This document shows positions 8,733 through 16,943 of a DNA stretch of 64,000 bases, one piece after another. The position numbers and the translations under genes are program-made. Every line of letters starts with the position of its first letter. Position 1 is the stretch's first letter. Origin of the DNA: PHAA01 sp964457945 (lineage in GTDB: Bacteria > Bacillota > Syntrophomonadia > Syntrophomonadales > Syntrophomonadaceae). The notes beneath the pieces are model-generated. The model saw only the letters and a list, made by a program, of their open reading frames with translations, did not search any database and had not been told where the DNA came from. The DNA is taken from NCBI GenBank assembly GCA_964457945.1, contig CAYWFX010000009.1, positions 23,195 through 87,194 on the forward strand, given 5' to 3'.

Positions 8733-9452
8733 ATGTTCGACCCTTTGCTAGATATCCTGTTTCCTCAGGAGGTATGCTGTATTTGTCGTAAGCCCGGAAA
8801 ATATGGAAGCAGGCAGCCTTGGTGTCAGGAATGCGCTGATAAAATGATAGAATTGCAGTGTTCCTGTTCGGTATGCGAGAAATGTGGTAAGTATTTGGAG
8901 GAGGGTGAGATCCTATGTGCCGATTGCCGGAACAATCCTCCTCAGTTTGAAGTGGCCCGTGCGGTAGGTCCTTATGAGGAACCTTACCGTATCGCTACCA
9001 AGGTATTGAAATTTATGGGTAAAAAACATTTAGCTCCACAAATGGGTAACATGATGGTCAAGAAAATTCAGCAAGAGCCCCGCTTCGGAAAGATTGATCT
9101 AATAGTGCCAGTGCCTATATCCCGGAAAGGCCTCCAAAAAAGGGGCTTCAATCAGACGGAACTGCTGGCCCGGCAGATCAGCAAAGAATTAGGGGTGAAG
9201 ATGGACAGCAATGTGATACATAGAGTCAAGGAAACGCCTTCCCAGACCGAGCTGTCCCGTGAAGAACGGGAGAAAAATCTCCTGTGTGCCTTTGAGGTAA
9301 CTGATAAAAAAAAGGTATCTAATAAGAACATACTGCTAGTCGATGATGTTTATACTACTGGTTCTACTGGTCGGGAATGTACCCGCACGCTTTTAGAAGC
9401 AGGAGCGGCTCGGGTTTGTATAATTACCTGGGCTACCGGCAAAGGCTTTTAA
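8733..9452 (+). CDS. comF: ComF/GntX-family phosphoribosyltransferase-like competence protein
   Basis: A 239-residue protein. Its N-terminus has four Cys pairs of a double zinc ribbon ('CCICRK', 'WCQECADK', 'CSVCEKCGK', 'CADCRN'). The C-terminal half is a phosphoribosyltransferase fold with 'VPVPISRKGLQKRGFNQTELLA' and the PRPP loop 'VLLVDDVYTTGST'-type motif (here 'ILLVDDVYTTGSTG'). ComFC homologues act in DNA uptake during transformation, although their chemistry is unclear. The ATG has GAGGTG upstream. It is the first of the conserved comF-yvyF-flgM block. Confidence 0.92.
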   Translation: MFDPLLDILFPQEVCCICRKPGKYGSRQPWCQECADKMIELQCSCSVCEKCGKYLEEGEILCADCRNNPPQFEVARAVGPYEEPYRIATKVLKFMGKKHLAPQMGNMMVKKIQQEPRFGKIDLIVPVPISRKGLQKRGFNQTELLARQISKELGVKMDSNVIHRVKETPSQTELSREEREKNLLCAFEVTDKKKVSNKNILLVDDVYTTGSTGRECTRTLLEAGAARVCIITWATGKGF

Positions 9453-9485
9453 AAATAAAAAAATGTTTTAAGGGAGGGAATGCAT

Positions 9486-9899
9486 ATGAACGCTAGCTTG
9501 AGAAATTGTCCCGAGTGTGGAAAAGTTTTCGGTTATATGGGCAGAAACCGGTGTCCCGAGTGTCTAGATAAGGAAGAGAAAGAATATCAGGAAGCCAGAA
9601 AGTATGTGCGTGACCATCCGGGGGCCGGGGTATTTGAAGTAGCTGAGGCAACAGGCATCGAGGAAGAGACAATTATGCAGTTTCTGCGGGATGGACGCTT
9701 GCAGTCCCGGGGTTTCCAGGGAACATTGGAATGTGAACGCTGCGGGAGTAAGATAACTGGAGGTAAGTTGTGTGATAATTGCAGAGGGCAAATGGATGCC
9801 AGTTTAAGACAAGGTGCTCCCTCTAGTAATAAGACGCAAGAGGCGAAGCCTGTTCCTAATGATCGAAAGAAAGGACAAAAAATGTATACTAAGGACTGA
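9486..9899 (+). CDS. yvyF: YvyF-type flagellar operon protein (zinc ribbon, HTH)
   Basis: A 137-residue protein matching the flagellar-operon protein found between comF and flgM in Firmicutes. It has an N-terminal zinc ribbon ('CPECGKVFGYMGRNRCPEC'), a central helix-turn-helix-like stretch ('GVFEVAEATGIEEETIMQFLRDG') and a second zinc ribbon ('CERCGSKITGGKLCDNC'), then a disordered basic tail. The second ATG (9486) is chosen because AGGGAGGG is seven bases away; the ATG at 9480 is too close. A DNA-binding regulatory role is suggested by the fold but is not established. Confidence 0.85.
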   Translation: MNASLRNCPECGKVFGYMGRNRCPECLDKEEKEYQEARKYVRDHPGAGVFEVAEATGIEEETIMQFLRDGRLQSRGFQGTLECERCGSKITGGKLCDNCRGQMDASLRQGAPSSNKTQEAKPVPNDRKKGQKMYTKD

Positions 9900-9990
9900 G
9901 AATAAAGAGATTGCCAGATATCATCTTCTCATGTGAGCGCGCGATGAAGATAATTAGAGATATAAAGCGTAAAACGCTAAAAAACAAGTT

Positions 9991-10029
9991 AAGAAGAGCT
10001 TAAATGGTTTTAAGCTTCTTCTTTTTTTA
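9991..10029 (+). terminator. Rho-independent terminator after yvyF
   Basis: A long stem, AAGAAG-A-GCTTAAA paired with TTTAAGC-TTCTT, is followed by CTTTTTTT. It isolates comF-yvyF from the flgM operon, so flgM should have its own promoter. Confidence 0.85.
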
Positions 10030-10045
10030 TGCGAAGTATTATATA

Positions 10046-10054
10046 TGATATATA
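10046..10054 (+). promoter_or_regulatory. Weak candidate extended -10 promoter for flgM
   Basis: TGATATATA lies between the terminator and the flgM ribosome binding site (GGGTGG). No clear -35 and no TAAA-N16-CGAT motif are seen here. A promoter is required by the upstream terminator, but this exact site is uncertain. Confidence 0.3.
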
Positions 10055-10082
10055 AGATACAAAAATATTGGGGTGGTAAAAG

Positions 10083-10382
10083 ATGATTATTTCTAATAAT
10101 CAAATACAGGGTCTATTAAAAACCTACGGCAAGGATTTGAATTCCAGTGTTAGCCCGGTCAAAGACATTAAAAGCAAAGCCGTAGCCCGTGACGAGTTGG
10201 CAATTTCCGGTGAGAGTAAGATAAAGCAGCGGGCATTTCAGGTAGCTCGGCAGTCTGAGGATATTAGGCAGGATAAGGTGAATGAGCTGGCAGAAGCAAT
10301 ATCTGCTGGAACTTACACCCGTTCCGATGATGAAGTAGCTGAGAAAATGATTGCCTTGGCCATTGTCGATAAGCTGGTATAA
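10083..10382 (+). CDS. flgM: Anti-sigma-28 factor FlgM
   Basis: A 99-residue protein with a disordered N-terminal half and a C-terminal amphipathic region ('DKVNELAEAISAGTYTRSDDEVAEKMI') that in the family binds and inhibits the flagellar sigma factor until the hook is complete and FlgM is exported. It is the first gene of the late flagellar operon and follows a terminator. Its presence implies a sigma-28 factor elsewhere in the genome, which fits the repeated TAAA-N16-CGAT promoters seen in this window. Confidence 0.92.
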   Translation: MIISNNQIQGLLKTYGKDLNSSVSPVKDIKSKAVARDELAISGESKIKQRAFQVARQSEDIRQDKVNELAEAISAGTYTRSDDEVAEKMIALAIVDKLV

Positions 10383-10386
10383 CAGA

Positions 10387-10911
10387 ATGTTTGCAGGCTT
10401 GGATAAGGATATTAAAGAGTTCATTGGCACACTGGTGAAACAAAACTTGGCATTAGATAATCTGGTTCAGCTGGAAGAGAAAAAGCGTCAGGTCATTATT
10501 CTAGGTCAGGTGGAAGAACTGAATAAACTCATGCAGAAAGAGGGCATCCTTGTTTCTAATATTCAGAAGCTGGAAGATGCCCGTTTTAAATCACAGGTAA
10601 AGCTAGCCAGGATATGGGAAACTTCCGTGGAAGAATTACCGGCTAGCCTGATACTGGCGAAGGTAAAAGAATATCAGCCCGAATTGGCAGGGGAACTACA
10701 GGTAAGCATTGAACAGCTTACTCACAGCGTATCTCAACTTAAGGCCATGAACGAAGAGAATAGCAATTTAATAAACCAATCGCTGGACTATATCCATAGC
10801 TTACAATCCCTGCTGACGGGTGAAGTAGCGGGAACCTACACGGATATGGGTATGCAGGTGGATGAAAGCACGTCTCGTCCAGTGAAGAGGTTACTGGATA
10901 AAAAGATATGA
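10387..10911 (+). CDS. flgN: FlgN-like export chaperone for FlgK and FlgL
   Basis: A 174-residue, highly helical protein with heptad-rich stretches and no membrane segment. FlgN chaperones keep the hook-filament junction proteins FlgK and FlgL unfolded and deliver them to the export gate. Its place, directly before flgK and flgL, supports this. The ATG at 10387 is five bases after the flgM stop codon; the ribosome binding site is weak, so translation is probably coupled to flgM. A longer in-frame TTG start inside flgM is less likely. Confidence 0.85.
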   Translation: MFAGLDKDIKEFIGTLVKQNLALDNLVQLEEKKRQVIILGQVEELNKLMQKEGILVSNIQKLEDARFKSQVKLARIWETSVEELPASLILAKVKEYQPELAGELQVSIEQLTHSVSQLKAMNEENSNLINQSLDYIHSLQSLLTGEVAGTYTDMGMQVDESTSRPVKRLLDKKI

Positions 10912-10936
10912 TATCCATAGGAAGCGAGGATAATGA

Positions 10937-13474
10937 ATGACTACTACTTTTATGGGTTTGGAAATCGGCAAACGTTCTATCTTAATGCACCAAACCGCCC
11001 TGGATATAACCGGGCACAATATTGCTAATGCCAGCACTCCGGGTTATAGTCGGCAGGTGCCCAATATTGTCACCACTTCGCCCTGGCATGCTCCTATGAT
11101 AAATGGCAGTTCCGGGGCAGGACAGCTGGGTACCGGGGTAGACGTTGCTTATATTCAAAGGATGAGAGATACCTTCGTGGATTCCCAAATTCGCAATGAA
11201 AATGAGACCGATGGCTACTGGACGTCTATGGAGAACAGCCTATCCAAGGTCGAAGTTATTTTGAATGAGCCCTCAGATGACGGCTTGCGGGCAGTTATGG
11301 ATCAATTCTGGCAGTCCTGGCAGGATCTATCCATTAACCCCGAGAGTGAGGCGGTACGAGCAGTAGTGTCTCAGCGGGGCATGGCTCTATCAGAGGCATT
11401 TAAGCATACTTACCAGCAACTGATTGATCTGCGCGATGATGTAAATGCCGAGGTGAAAATCAAAGCGGATAATATAAACGCCATTGCGGTGCAGATAGCG
11501 GATTTAAACCAACAAATCCTAGCTATATCAGTAGCAAATAAACAGCCTAATGATCTATGCGACAAGAGGGATCTACTGATTGATGAACTGAGCAAACTGG
11601 CAGACGTGAATATTCATGAGGATAAAAACAACATGATCGCCTTGCAGTTGGGAGATCGGATGCTGGTGGACGGGATTAGCTATAAACAATTGGGTGCCAG
11701 CAAAGATGACCAGGGCATGTATATGCTTATCTGGAAAGATACGCAAAACAGGGCGCAAATTGAGGGCGGTGAGTTACGGGGGCTGCTGGATGCCCGTGGG
11801 AAAAGCAAGCTGGAGCAGGAAAGAGTTCCGTCTGAGTACAAAGAGCTCATTCCCACTATGATTGACCAGCTCAATACTATGGCGAAATCTATAATTGTGA
11901 AAACCAATGAACTACACCGCGGAGGCTACAGTCTTAACAATAAGACCGGGAGTCCTGATATAAATGCGGGTGTAGAAAATAACTTTTTTTATGCGCCTGA
12001 TGACCCGGCTAACTTTCAGAACTGGGCTCAGTTCATGCAGGTAAGGCAAGAAATCGAGTTTGATCCGAAAAATATAGCCGCCGCCAGCAGCAGAACCTGG
12101 GATAAGAATGGGAAGCCGCTAAATTTTGGGGATGGTTCCAATGCTCTTAAAATAGCTGAATTGAAACATAGTTTAAATAAGATTGAATATGACATCAAGA
12201 CGGAGGCTATTGGTATAGATCTGAACTCGGCAGTTTCCCTTAGTTATATAATTGATGATGGAAGCGTTCGTAAGACGATCACCTTACCTCCTCCCAATAC
12301 CTTTGCGGATATGCAAGGCTTGGTTAAGGAACTACAAAAGCAATTGGATAACAATAAGATGGATGTAAAAGTACGCAGTGATGGATTAGAATTATTCTTC
12401 TCCTCCAACACGGTCTCGAACCTGGAAATTATTAATCCAAGTTCGGGTATTACGGATTTAAAAACAAATGGTATACAGAATGGGGAGTATCAGGTTGATA
12501 CGACAGTTAGCACCGGGGGTGCAGGTGATGCCAAATTACTGGAGATACAGCATTATAACCAGAAAACTGCTAAGAGCATATTTGGCAGCGGGTCAATTGG
12601 CACCCTTGCCAATCTTGGTTTGGCTTTAAATGCCTCTATCGAACTGACCGTAACTGCGGTGGATGCTGCTTCAGGTCGGGTAACTTATAATTATCTATCC
12701 CACGAATATAACCGTAACGGGACTACTGGTCCGGATAGCTCCGGAACATTTACTCTGCAATACGGCGGACCTGCTAATCAAGCGGTTACTATAGGCGCTG
12801 TGACATTTGATGTTACTGGCCTGAATACCAAAACCAATGCTGAAGCAGCTGAGCTAAAAGTTGGCGACAAGGGGGTTTTGAATCTCACTGCTGCTACTCC
12901 CGCTGCTGCCTACCAAAAGGTGGATATTAACTTCGATTATAATAATCCGAGACCTAATAATCCGGTACCGTCTAAACAAAGTTTCATCTTTGATGATTTG
13001 AAATTAGATACCAAAACTACAACAATCCATTTTTTCACTCTGAATGATAAGCGGGACAGTGAGCTTTTTGGCCAGAGTTATGATGGAGATATTCAACTGA
13101 CTACAGGTACTCTGGCAACCGCGAATCCCAATGTGAATCCGACTACCAATCCAGCTGCACATTTTTCTTATTACAAGGGAACCCTTGAGGATAGCGGCAG
13201 AGTGCAAACTGTTACCATCGATGATTACTGGCGGGCTTTGGCTGCGGATGTAGGTGTTAAGAGTCAGGAGGCCCAGCGCATGGTTAACAATCAGGAGGTA
13301 CTCTTAGGTCAGCTGGAAAATAAACGCCAGGAAGTTTCCGGGGTATCCTTGGATGAAGAAATGACCAATATGATTAAATTCCAACAGGGCTACAATGCAG
13401 CTGCACGGTTTATCACTGCGATAGATGAAGCACTTAATACAATAATAAATGGTATGGGCGTAGTAGGAAGATAA
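10937..13474 (+). CDS. flgK: Flagellar hook-associated protein 1 (FlgK), enlarged
   Basis: An 845-residue protein, well above the usual ~500-650. The N-terminal D0/D1 helices ('LDITGHNIANASTPGYSRQ') and the C-terminal D0 ('MTNMIKFQQGYNAAARFITAIDEAL') are canonical. FlgK forms the first junction ring between hook and filament. The large middle holds a hook-IN-like stretch (~residues 440-510) and, at ~642-748, a domain plainly related to one in the next gene FlgL: both read VGDK..., then A-A-A then Q-(K/R)-V-D, later FF(T/S)LN and SYDG or TYDG. The expansion probably adds an outer surface domain. Confidence 0.93.
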   Translation: MTTTFMGLEIGKRSILMHQTALDITGHNIANASTPGYSRQVPNIVTTSPWHAPMINGSSGAGQLGTGVDVAYIQRMRDTFVDSQIRNENETDGYWTSMENSLSKVEVILNEPSDDGLRAVMDQFWQSWQDLSINPESEAVRAVVSQRGMALSEAFKHTYQQLIDLRDDVNAEVKIKADNINAIAVQIADLNQQILAISVANKQPNDLCDKRDLLIDELSKLADVNIHEDKNNMIALQLGDRMLVDGISYKQLGASKDDQGMYMLIWKDTQNRAQIEGGELRGLLDARGKSKLEQERVPSEYKELIPTMIDQLNTMAKSIIVKTNELHRGGYSLNNKTGSPDINAGVENNFFYAPDDPANFQNWAQFMQVRQEIEFDPKNIAAASSRTWDKNGKPLNFGDGSNALKIAELKHSLNKIEYDIKTEAIGIDLNSAVSLSYIIDDGSVRKTITLPPPNTFADMQGLVKELQKQLDNNKMDVKVRSDGLELFFSSNTVSNLEIINPSSGITDLKTNGIQNGEYQVDTTVSTGGAGDAKLLEIQHYNQKTAKSIFGSGSIGTLANLGLALNASIELTVTAVDAASGRVTYNYLSHEYNRNGTTGPDSSGTFTLQYGGPANQAVTIGAVTFDVTGLNTKTNAEAAELKVGDKGVLNLTAATPAAAYQKVDINFDYNNPRPNNPVPSKQSFIFDDLKLDTKTTTIHFFTLNDKRDSELFGQSYDGDIQLTTGTLATANPNVNPTTNPAAHFSYYKGTLEDSGRVQTVTIDDYWRALAADVGVKSQEAQRMVNNQEVLLGQLENKRQEVSGVSLDEEMTNMIKFQQGYNAAARFITAIDEALNTIINGMGVVGR

Positions 13475-13499
13475 TTAACTGGCTGGGAGGAAACGTATA

Positions 13500-15602
13500 G
13501 TGAGAATCACTAATAGTATGATGGTTAATAATCTGCGGAGGAACTTGAATACCAATTTGCAGCATATGGATGAATATCAGAGTCAATTATCAACCGGTAG
13601 GAGGATTAATAAGCCCTCCGATGATCCGGCTGGGACGGTAAAAGCTCTGCGACTGCGCACCAGCTTGAACGAAGGGGAGCAGTATCTGGATAATATCGGC
13701 GAAGCCATAAATTATATGGAAACCACGGATGCTTCCTTTCAGAATATTAACGAAGTAATGCAAAGAATTCGGGAGCTGACAGTGAAGGCTGCTACCGGTA
13801 CCAATAATGCTGATGAGGAGATGGCTATAGCCAAGGAAATCGGTGAATTAAACGATCAGTTGAAGATGGTTGCCAACTCCACCTATGGCAGTAAGTATAT
13901 TTTTTCAGGTACCAATGTAACCGAAGCTCCCTACCAAGATGGGGAATGGGTGGGAAATCAGGAGACTCTGAATATAGAAATTAGCAGCGGCGTGAACATA
14001 GCGGTAAATATTCCCACTATGAAAGAGTTCTTCACTGGCCGCTTGGATCAGCTTAGTATTGCTGAGGATACTTCAGTTCCCCCTAAGGCGGCTCTGCAGG
14101 GTCTGTTGGCCAAGAATATCCAGGAGGGTCATTATAATGTTAATACCCAGATCGGACCGGCAGCAGCATCTACAGCTGCCGAAGCGCAGAGCTACCTGGG
14201 ATCGATAAACAAAAACCGCAGTTTCTTTTATAACGATAATGTAAGTGCAACTCCGCCCGTTACTCTTGGTGCTGGAACCGCTGCTCTAGCTAACGATTCC
14301 GCTTACAATGCGTCCTTAATGGTGGAGGTGAAAAAGGTTCAAGCTATTTATCCCCCGGGTACTCCCCGGGGCAGTTTGACTGCTAGCGTTCCAGGGGCAC
14401 CAGTATTAACCTTTAATCAAGGTATATATATGAGAGACGGCAATGATGCTGTTTTAAATCCCAATGGAACGGATTTAGCTGCCAACTTTACGTATACTCG
14501 TGCTTCAGGCAGCACGGCTAACCTGACTGATGCTGATTATGTTGCAGGAGCCCTTCCTGCTGATCCTTCTGCGGTTACCTTCACTGTGACCGGGACACCG
14601 GCTACAGGGGATACTATTATATGGAATAATGATGTCGGTGGTCAAGGTAAGGGCAAAGCTTATGGAGCCGATGGCAAGGAGTATACACCGGTAAAGGCCG
14701 TTTATGATGGTACCAAATGGGTATATGATGATATATCCAAGGTAACCGTGGATATCAAGGGACATGTTTATAGCGGCGTTGATGGTGCTTACAAATATGT
14801 AGAACTCAAAGATGTGACCTTAAATATGGAGACAGCGAATGGAGGGGCCCTTTTTACCATACCGTCTACCGCATTTAATAAACCTGATGGCACGCCAGAT
14901 CCTTCATTCCCCAATGGTATTGTGATCTGGAATAAAAGCGGAGCGGCCCTGGGAGGGATTGACCCCAGAAATCCGCAGATTGCTGTGGGTGATAAAACTA
15001 TAATTTCCGTGACGGCTACTCAGGCAGCGGCTACTACCCAGAGAGTAGACTTCGGCTATACGTTTTTGGATCGCTATGGCAAAGCGACGGCGGAAAAAAC
15101 CACCAGTTTTGCCTTCCAAAATGGTTTTTTTGATAATAACACCCGAGATCTAAAATTCTTTAGTCTGAATCAGGAGACTGGTTTGACCTATGATGGCAGT
15201 ATAGGATTAAAAAATGGTACTTTTGCCGCCAGCAATCCAGCCAAGCCCCACAGTTCTTTTGATTTCCAGGCTGGGATATTTGGCTACGTTGAAGACCTGG
15301 TTCGGAAAATACAAGTCGGTAAACTACCTCAGGTGGGTAACGAACTGGCCGGCAACGATCTTAGATTAAAGGAACTGCTGCTTCAGCGTGCTACTATAGG
15401 AGCTCGGGTAAACCGTTTGGAATTGCAGCAGAGCCGCTTGACATCTACCCAGGAATCATACACTGACCTGTTATCCAAGAATGAAGATGCTAATGAGGCT
15501 GAAGTCATATTGAACCTGCAAATGCAGGAAAATGTTTATCGTGCCTCACTAGGTGCAGGTGCCAAGATCATACAACCTAGTCTGATAGACTTCCTACGCT
15601 AA
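13500..15602 (+). CDS. flgL: Flagellar hook-associated protein 3 (FlgL), enlarged
   Basis: A 700-residue protein against ~300 in Bacillus. The N-terminal ~190 residues ('MRITNSMMVNNLRRNLNTNL'-type start, 'GRRINKPSDDPAG', 'YIFSGTNV') and C-terminal ~85 residues ('LNLQMQENVYRASLGAGAKI') are the flagellin-like D0/D1 core. Between them is an insert of about 400 residues. Its end, ~496-592, resembles the FlgK insert at 642-748. FlgL is the second junction protein, on which the filament starts. The GTG start is supported by GGGAGG nine bases upstream. Confidence 0.92.
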   Translation: MRITNSMMVNNLRRNLNTNLQHMDEYQSQLSTGRRINKPSDDPAGTVKALRLRTSLNEGEQYLDNIGEAINYMETTDASFQNINEVMQRIRELTVKAATGTNNADEEMAIAKEIGELNDQLKMVANSTYGSKYIFSGTNVTEAPYQDGEWVGNQETLNIEISSGVNIAVNIPTMKEFFTGRLDQLSIAEDTSVPPKAALQGLLAKNIQEGHYNVNTQIGPAAASTAAEAQSYLGSINKNRSFFYNDNVSATPPVTLGAGTAALANDSAYNASLMVEVKKVQAIYPPGTPRGSLTASVPGAPVLTFNQGIYMRDGNDAVLNPNGTDLAANFTYTRASGSTANLTDADYVAGALPADPSAVTFTVTGTPATGDTIIWNNDVGGQGKGKAYGADGKEYTPVKAVYDGTKWVYDDISKVTVDIKGHVYSGVDGAYKYVELKDVTLNMETANGGALFTIPSTAFNKPDGTPDPSFPNGIVIWNKSGAALGGIDPRNPQIAVGDKTIISVTATQAAATTQRVDFGYTFLDRYGKATAEKTTSFAFQNGFFDNNTRDLKFFSLNQETGLTYDGSIGLKNGTFAASNPAKPHSSFDFQAGIFGYVEDLVRKIQVGKLPQVGNELAGNDLRLKELLLQRATIGARVNRLELQQSRLTSTQESYTDLLSKNEDANEAEVILNLQMQENVYRASLGAGAKIIQPSLIDFLR

Positions 15603-15625
15603 GTAATAAGGAGGTGGGCCTCTAG

Positions 15626-16189
15626 ATGTTACAGTTAAGGATAGAACAACAATACGCTAAAATTGCGATGGATATCAAGGAGCCTGCTTTGAAAATGCAG
15701 AGTACGCTGCCCAGGCTGGAAATACAGATCACTCCTGCTGAGCTGGAGATGGAGTCTCCCCGGCCTCGCATTCATATTGACCAACGCCAGTGTTTTGCCG
15801 ATGCAGGTCTGAAAAGCCCTTCAGTTCTTTCAGAAGCTTGTGTGGCCAGAGCCCGGTCTCAAGTTCTGGAGGGCATTGGCAGGAGGGTCTCAGAAGGCAA
15901 TCAACTGGCTCAGATTAATGGAGCAACGGTAGGGGCTGTAGCTGGCAATACATATATTTTTGAGGATCGACTTGATTTTAATTGCACTGCCATACCTAAA
16001 CAAAGACCTGAGATCAGCTTCGATTTGCAAGCGGTACAGGTTAGCTATCGCCCAGGAGACATACAGGTTCAGTTACGGCGGGGTTCGGTGGAAAACAACT
16101 TTGAAATGGGCAAGGTAGACATCTATTTGCAGCAGATGAACTACGCGAAAATGTACTGCGCTGAGCCTAATATTAATGCCAGTGCTTAG
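15626..16189 (+). CDS. yviE: YviE-type flagellar-locus protein (DUF6470 family)
   Basis: A 187-residue protein that begins with 'MLQLRIEQQYAKIAMDI' and has repeated short beta-like segments ('PRLEIQITPAELEMESPRPRIHID'), as in Bacillus YviE, which sits in the same place between flgL and fliW. AAGGAGG lies upstream of the ATG. The function is not known; the constant location suggests a role in late flagellar assembly or in FliW/CsrA control. Confidence 0.82.
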   Translation: MLQLRIEQQYAKIAMDIKEPALKMQSTLPRLEIQITPAELEMESPRPRIHIDQRQCFADAGLKSPSVLSEACVARARSQVLEGIGRRVSEGNQLAQINGATVGAVAGNTYIFEDRLDFNCTAIPKQRPEISFDLQAVQVSYRPGDIQVQLRRGSVENNFEMGKVDIYLQQMNYAKMYCAEPNINASA

Positions 16190-16216
16190 AAGACGATCAA
16201 TCGAAGGGAGCGGCTT

Positions 16217-16678
16217 ATGGAGATTTTAAGCAGTCTATTAGGAGAACTAGAATTTGACGAGAGTTTTATCATAAATTTTCCCCAGGGGATTCCCGCTTTT
16301 GAAGAGGAAAAGAAATTTGTGTTGCTTCCCATGGAGGGAAACGGGCCTTTTTACTATCTGCAATCGGTTAATAACCCAGAATTATGCCTGCTGGTTGCTG
16401 AGCCGTTTACCTTTTTTCCTGATTATGAAATAGATATTAACGATGAATACTTGAAGACCCTGGGAATAAAAGAGGAAGAGCAGCAGCTGTCTATTTATTT
16501 AATTCTTACTGTTCCCCAGGATTTTAAGATGACTACGGCCAATCTAATAGCACCGCTGGTTATAAACACTGATAATCAGCAGGGCATTCAATATATAGCC
16601 ACGAAAACGAAATATACCACCCGGCATCATATTTTCCGTCAAGAGCAAAAAACAGCCAGCGGCGGAGAGGGGCGTTAG
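16217..16678 (+). CDS. fliW: Flagellar assembly factor FliW (CsrA antagonist)
   Basis: A 153-residue protein with the FliW hallmarks 'INFPQGIPAFEEEKKFVLLP', 'FYYLQSVNNPELCLLVAEPF' and the late 'LIAPLVINTDNQQGIQ'. In Bacillus, FliW binds either free flagellin or CsrA, releasing CsrA repression of the hag message once flagellin is exported. The stop is four bases before the csrA start, so the partners are co-translated. The flagellin leader in this window carries matching CsrA-type hairpins (19547-19583). Confidence 0.95.
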   Translation: MEILSSLLGELEFDESFIINFPQGIPAFEEEKKFVLLPMEGNGPFYYLQSVNNPELCLLVAEPFTFFPDYEIDINDEYLKTLGIKEEEQQLSIYLILTVPQDFKMTTANLIAPLVINTDNQQGIQYIATKTKYTTRHHIFRQEQKTASGGEGR

Positions 16679-16681
16679 CCA

Positions 16682-16921
16682 TTGCTGGTATTAAGCAGAA
16701 AAAAGGGCGAGACCATCGTCATAGGGGATAACATAAAGATTAGCATCATTGATATACAGGGAGATAATGTAAGGATCGGAATAGATGCCCCTAAAGAGGT
16801 CAGCATCTACCGCCAGGAAATATATGAAGAGATTCAGGCCGAAAACCGTAAGGCCACTGAGAATGTAAATGTCCTGAAATCAGAACTGGAAAAACTTAAA
16901 AAATATAAGCCTGAAGAGTAG
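16682..16921 (+). CDS. csrA: Carbon storage regulator CsrA, translational repressor
   Basis: A 79-residue RNA-binding protein with the invariant start 'MLVLSRKKGETIVIGD' and 'VRIGIDAPKEVSIYRQEI'. The C-terminal tail extends past the E. coli length (61), as in FliW-regulated CsrA proteins of Firmicutes. The start is TTG, preceded by GAGAGGGGCG, which may limit expression. It follows fliW immediately. Its expected target is the flagellin leader, where one site overlaps the ribosome binding site. Confidence 0.95.
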   Translation: MLVLSRKKGETIVIGDNIKISIIDIQGDNVRIGIDAPKEVSIYRQEIYEEIQAENRKATENVNVLKSELEKLKKYKPEE

Positions 16922-16943
16922 GAGCAGAGGGGAGGTCATTCTA

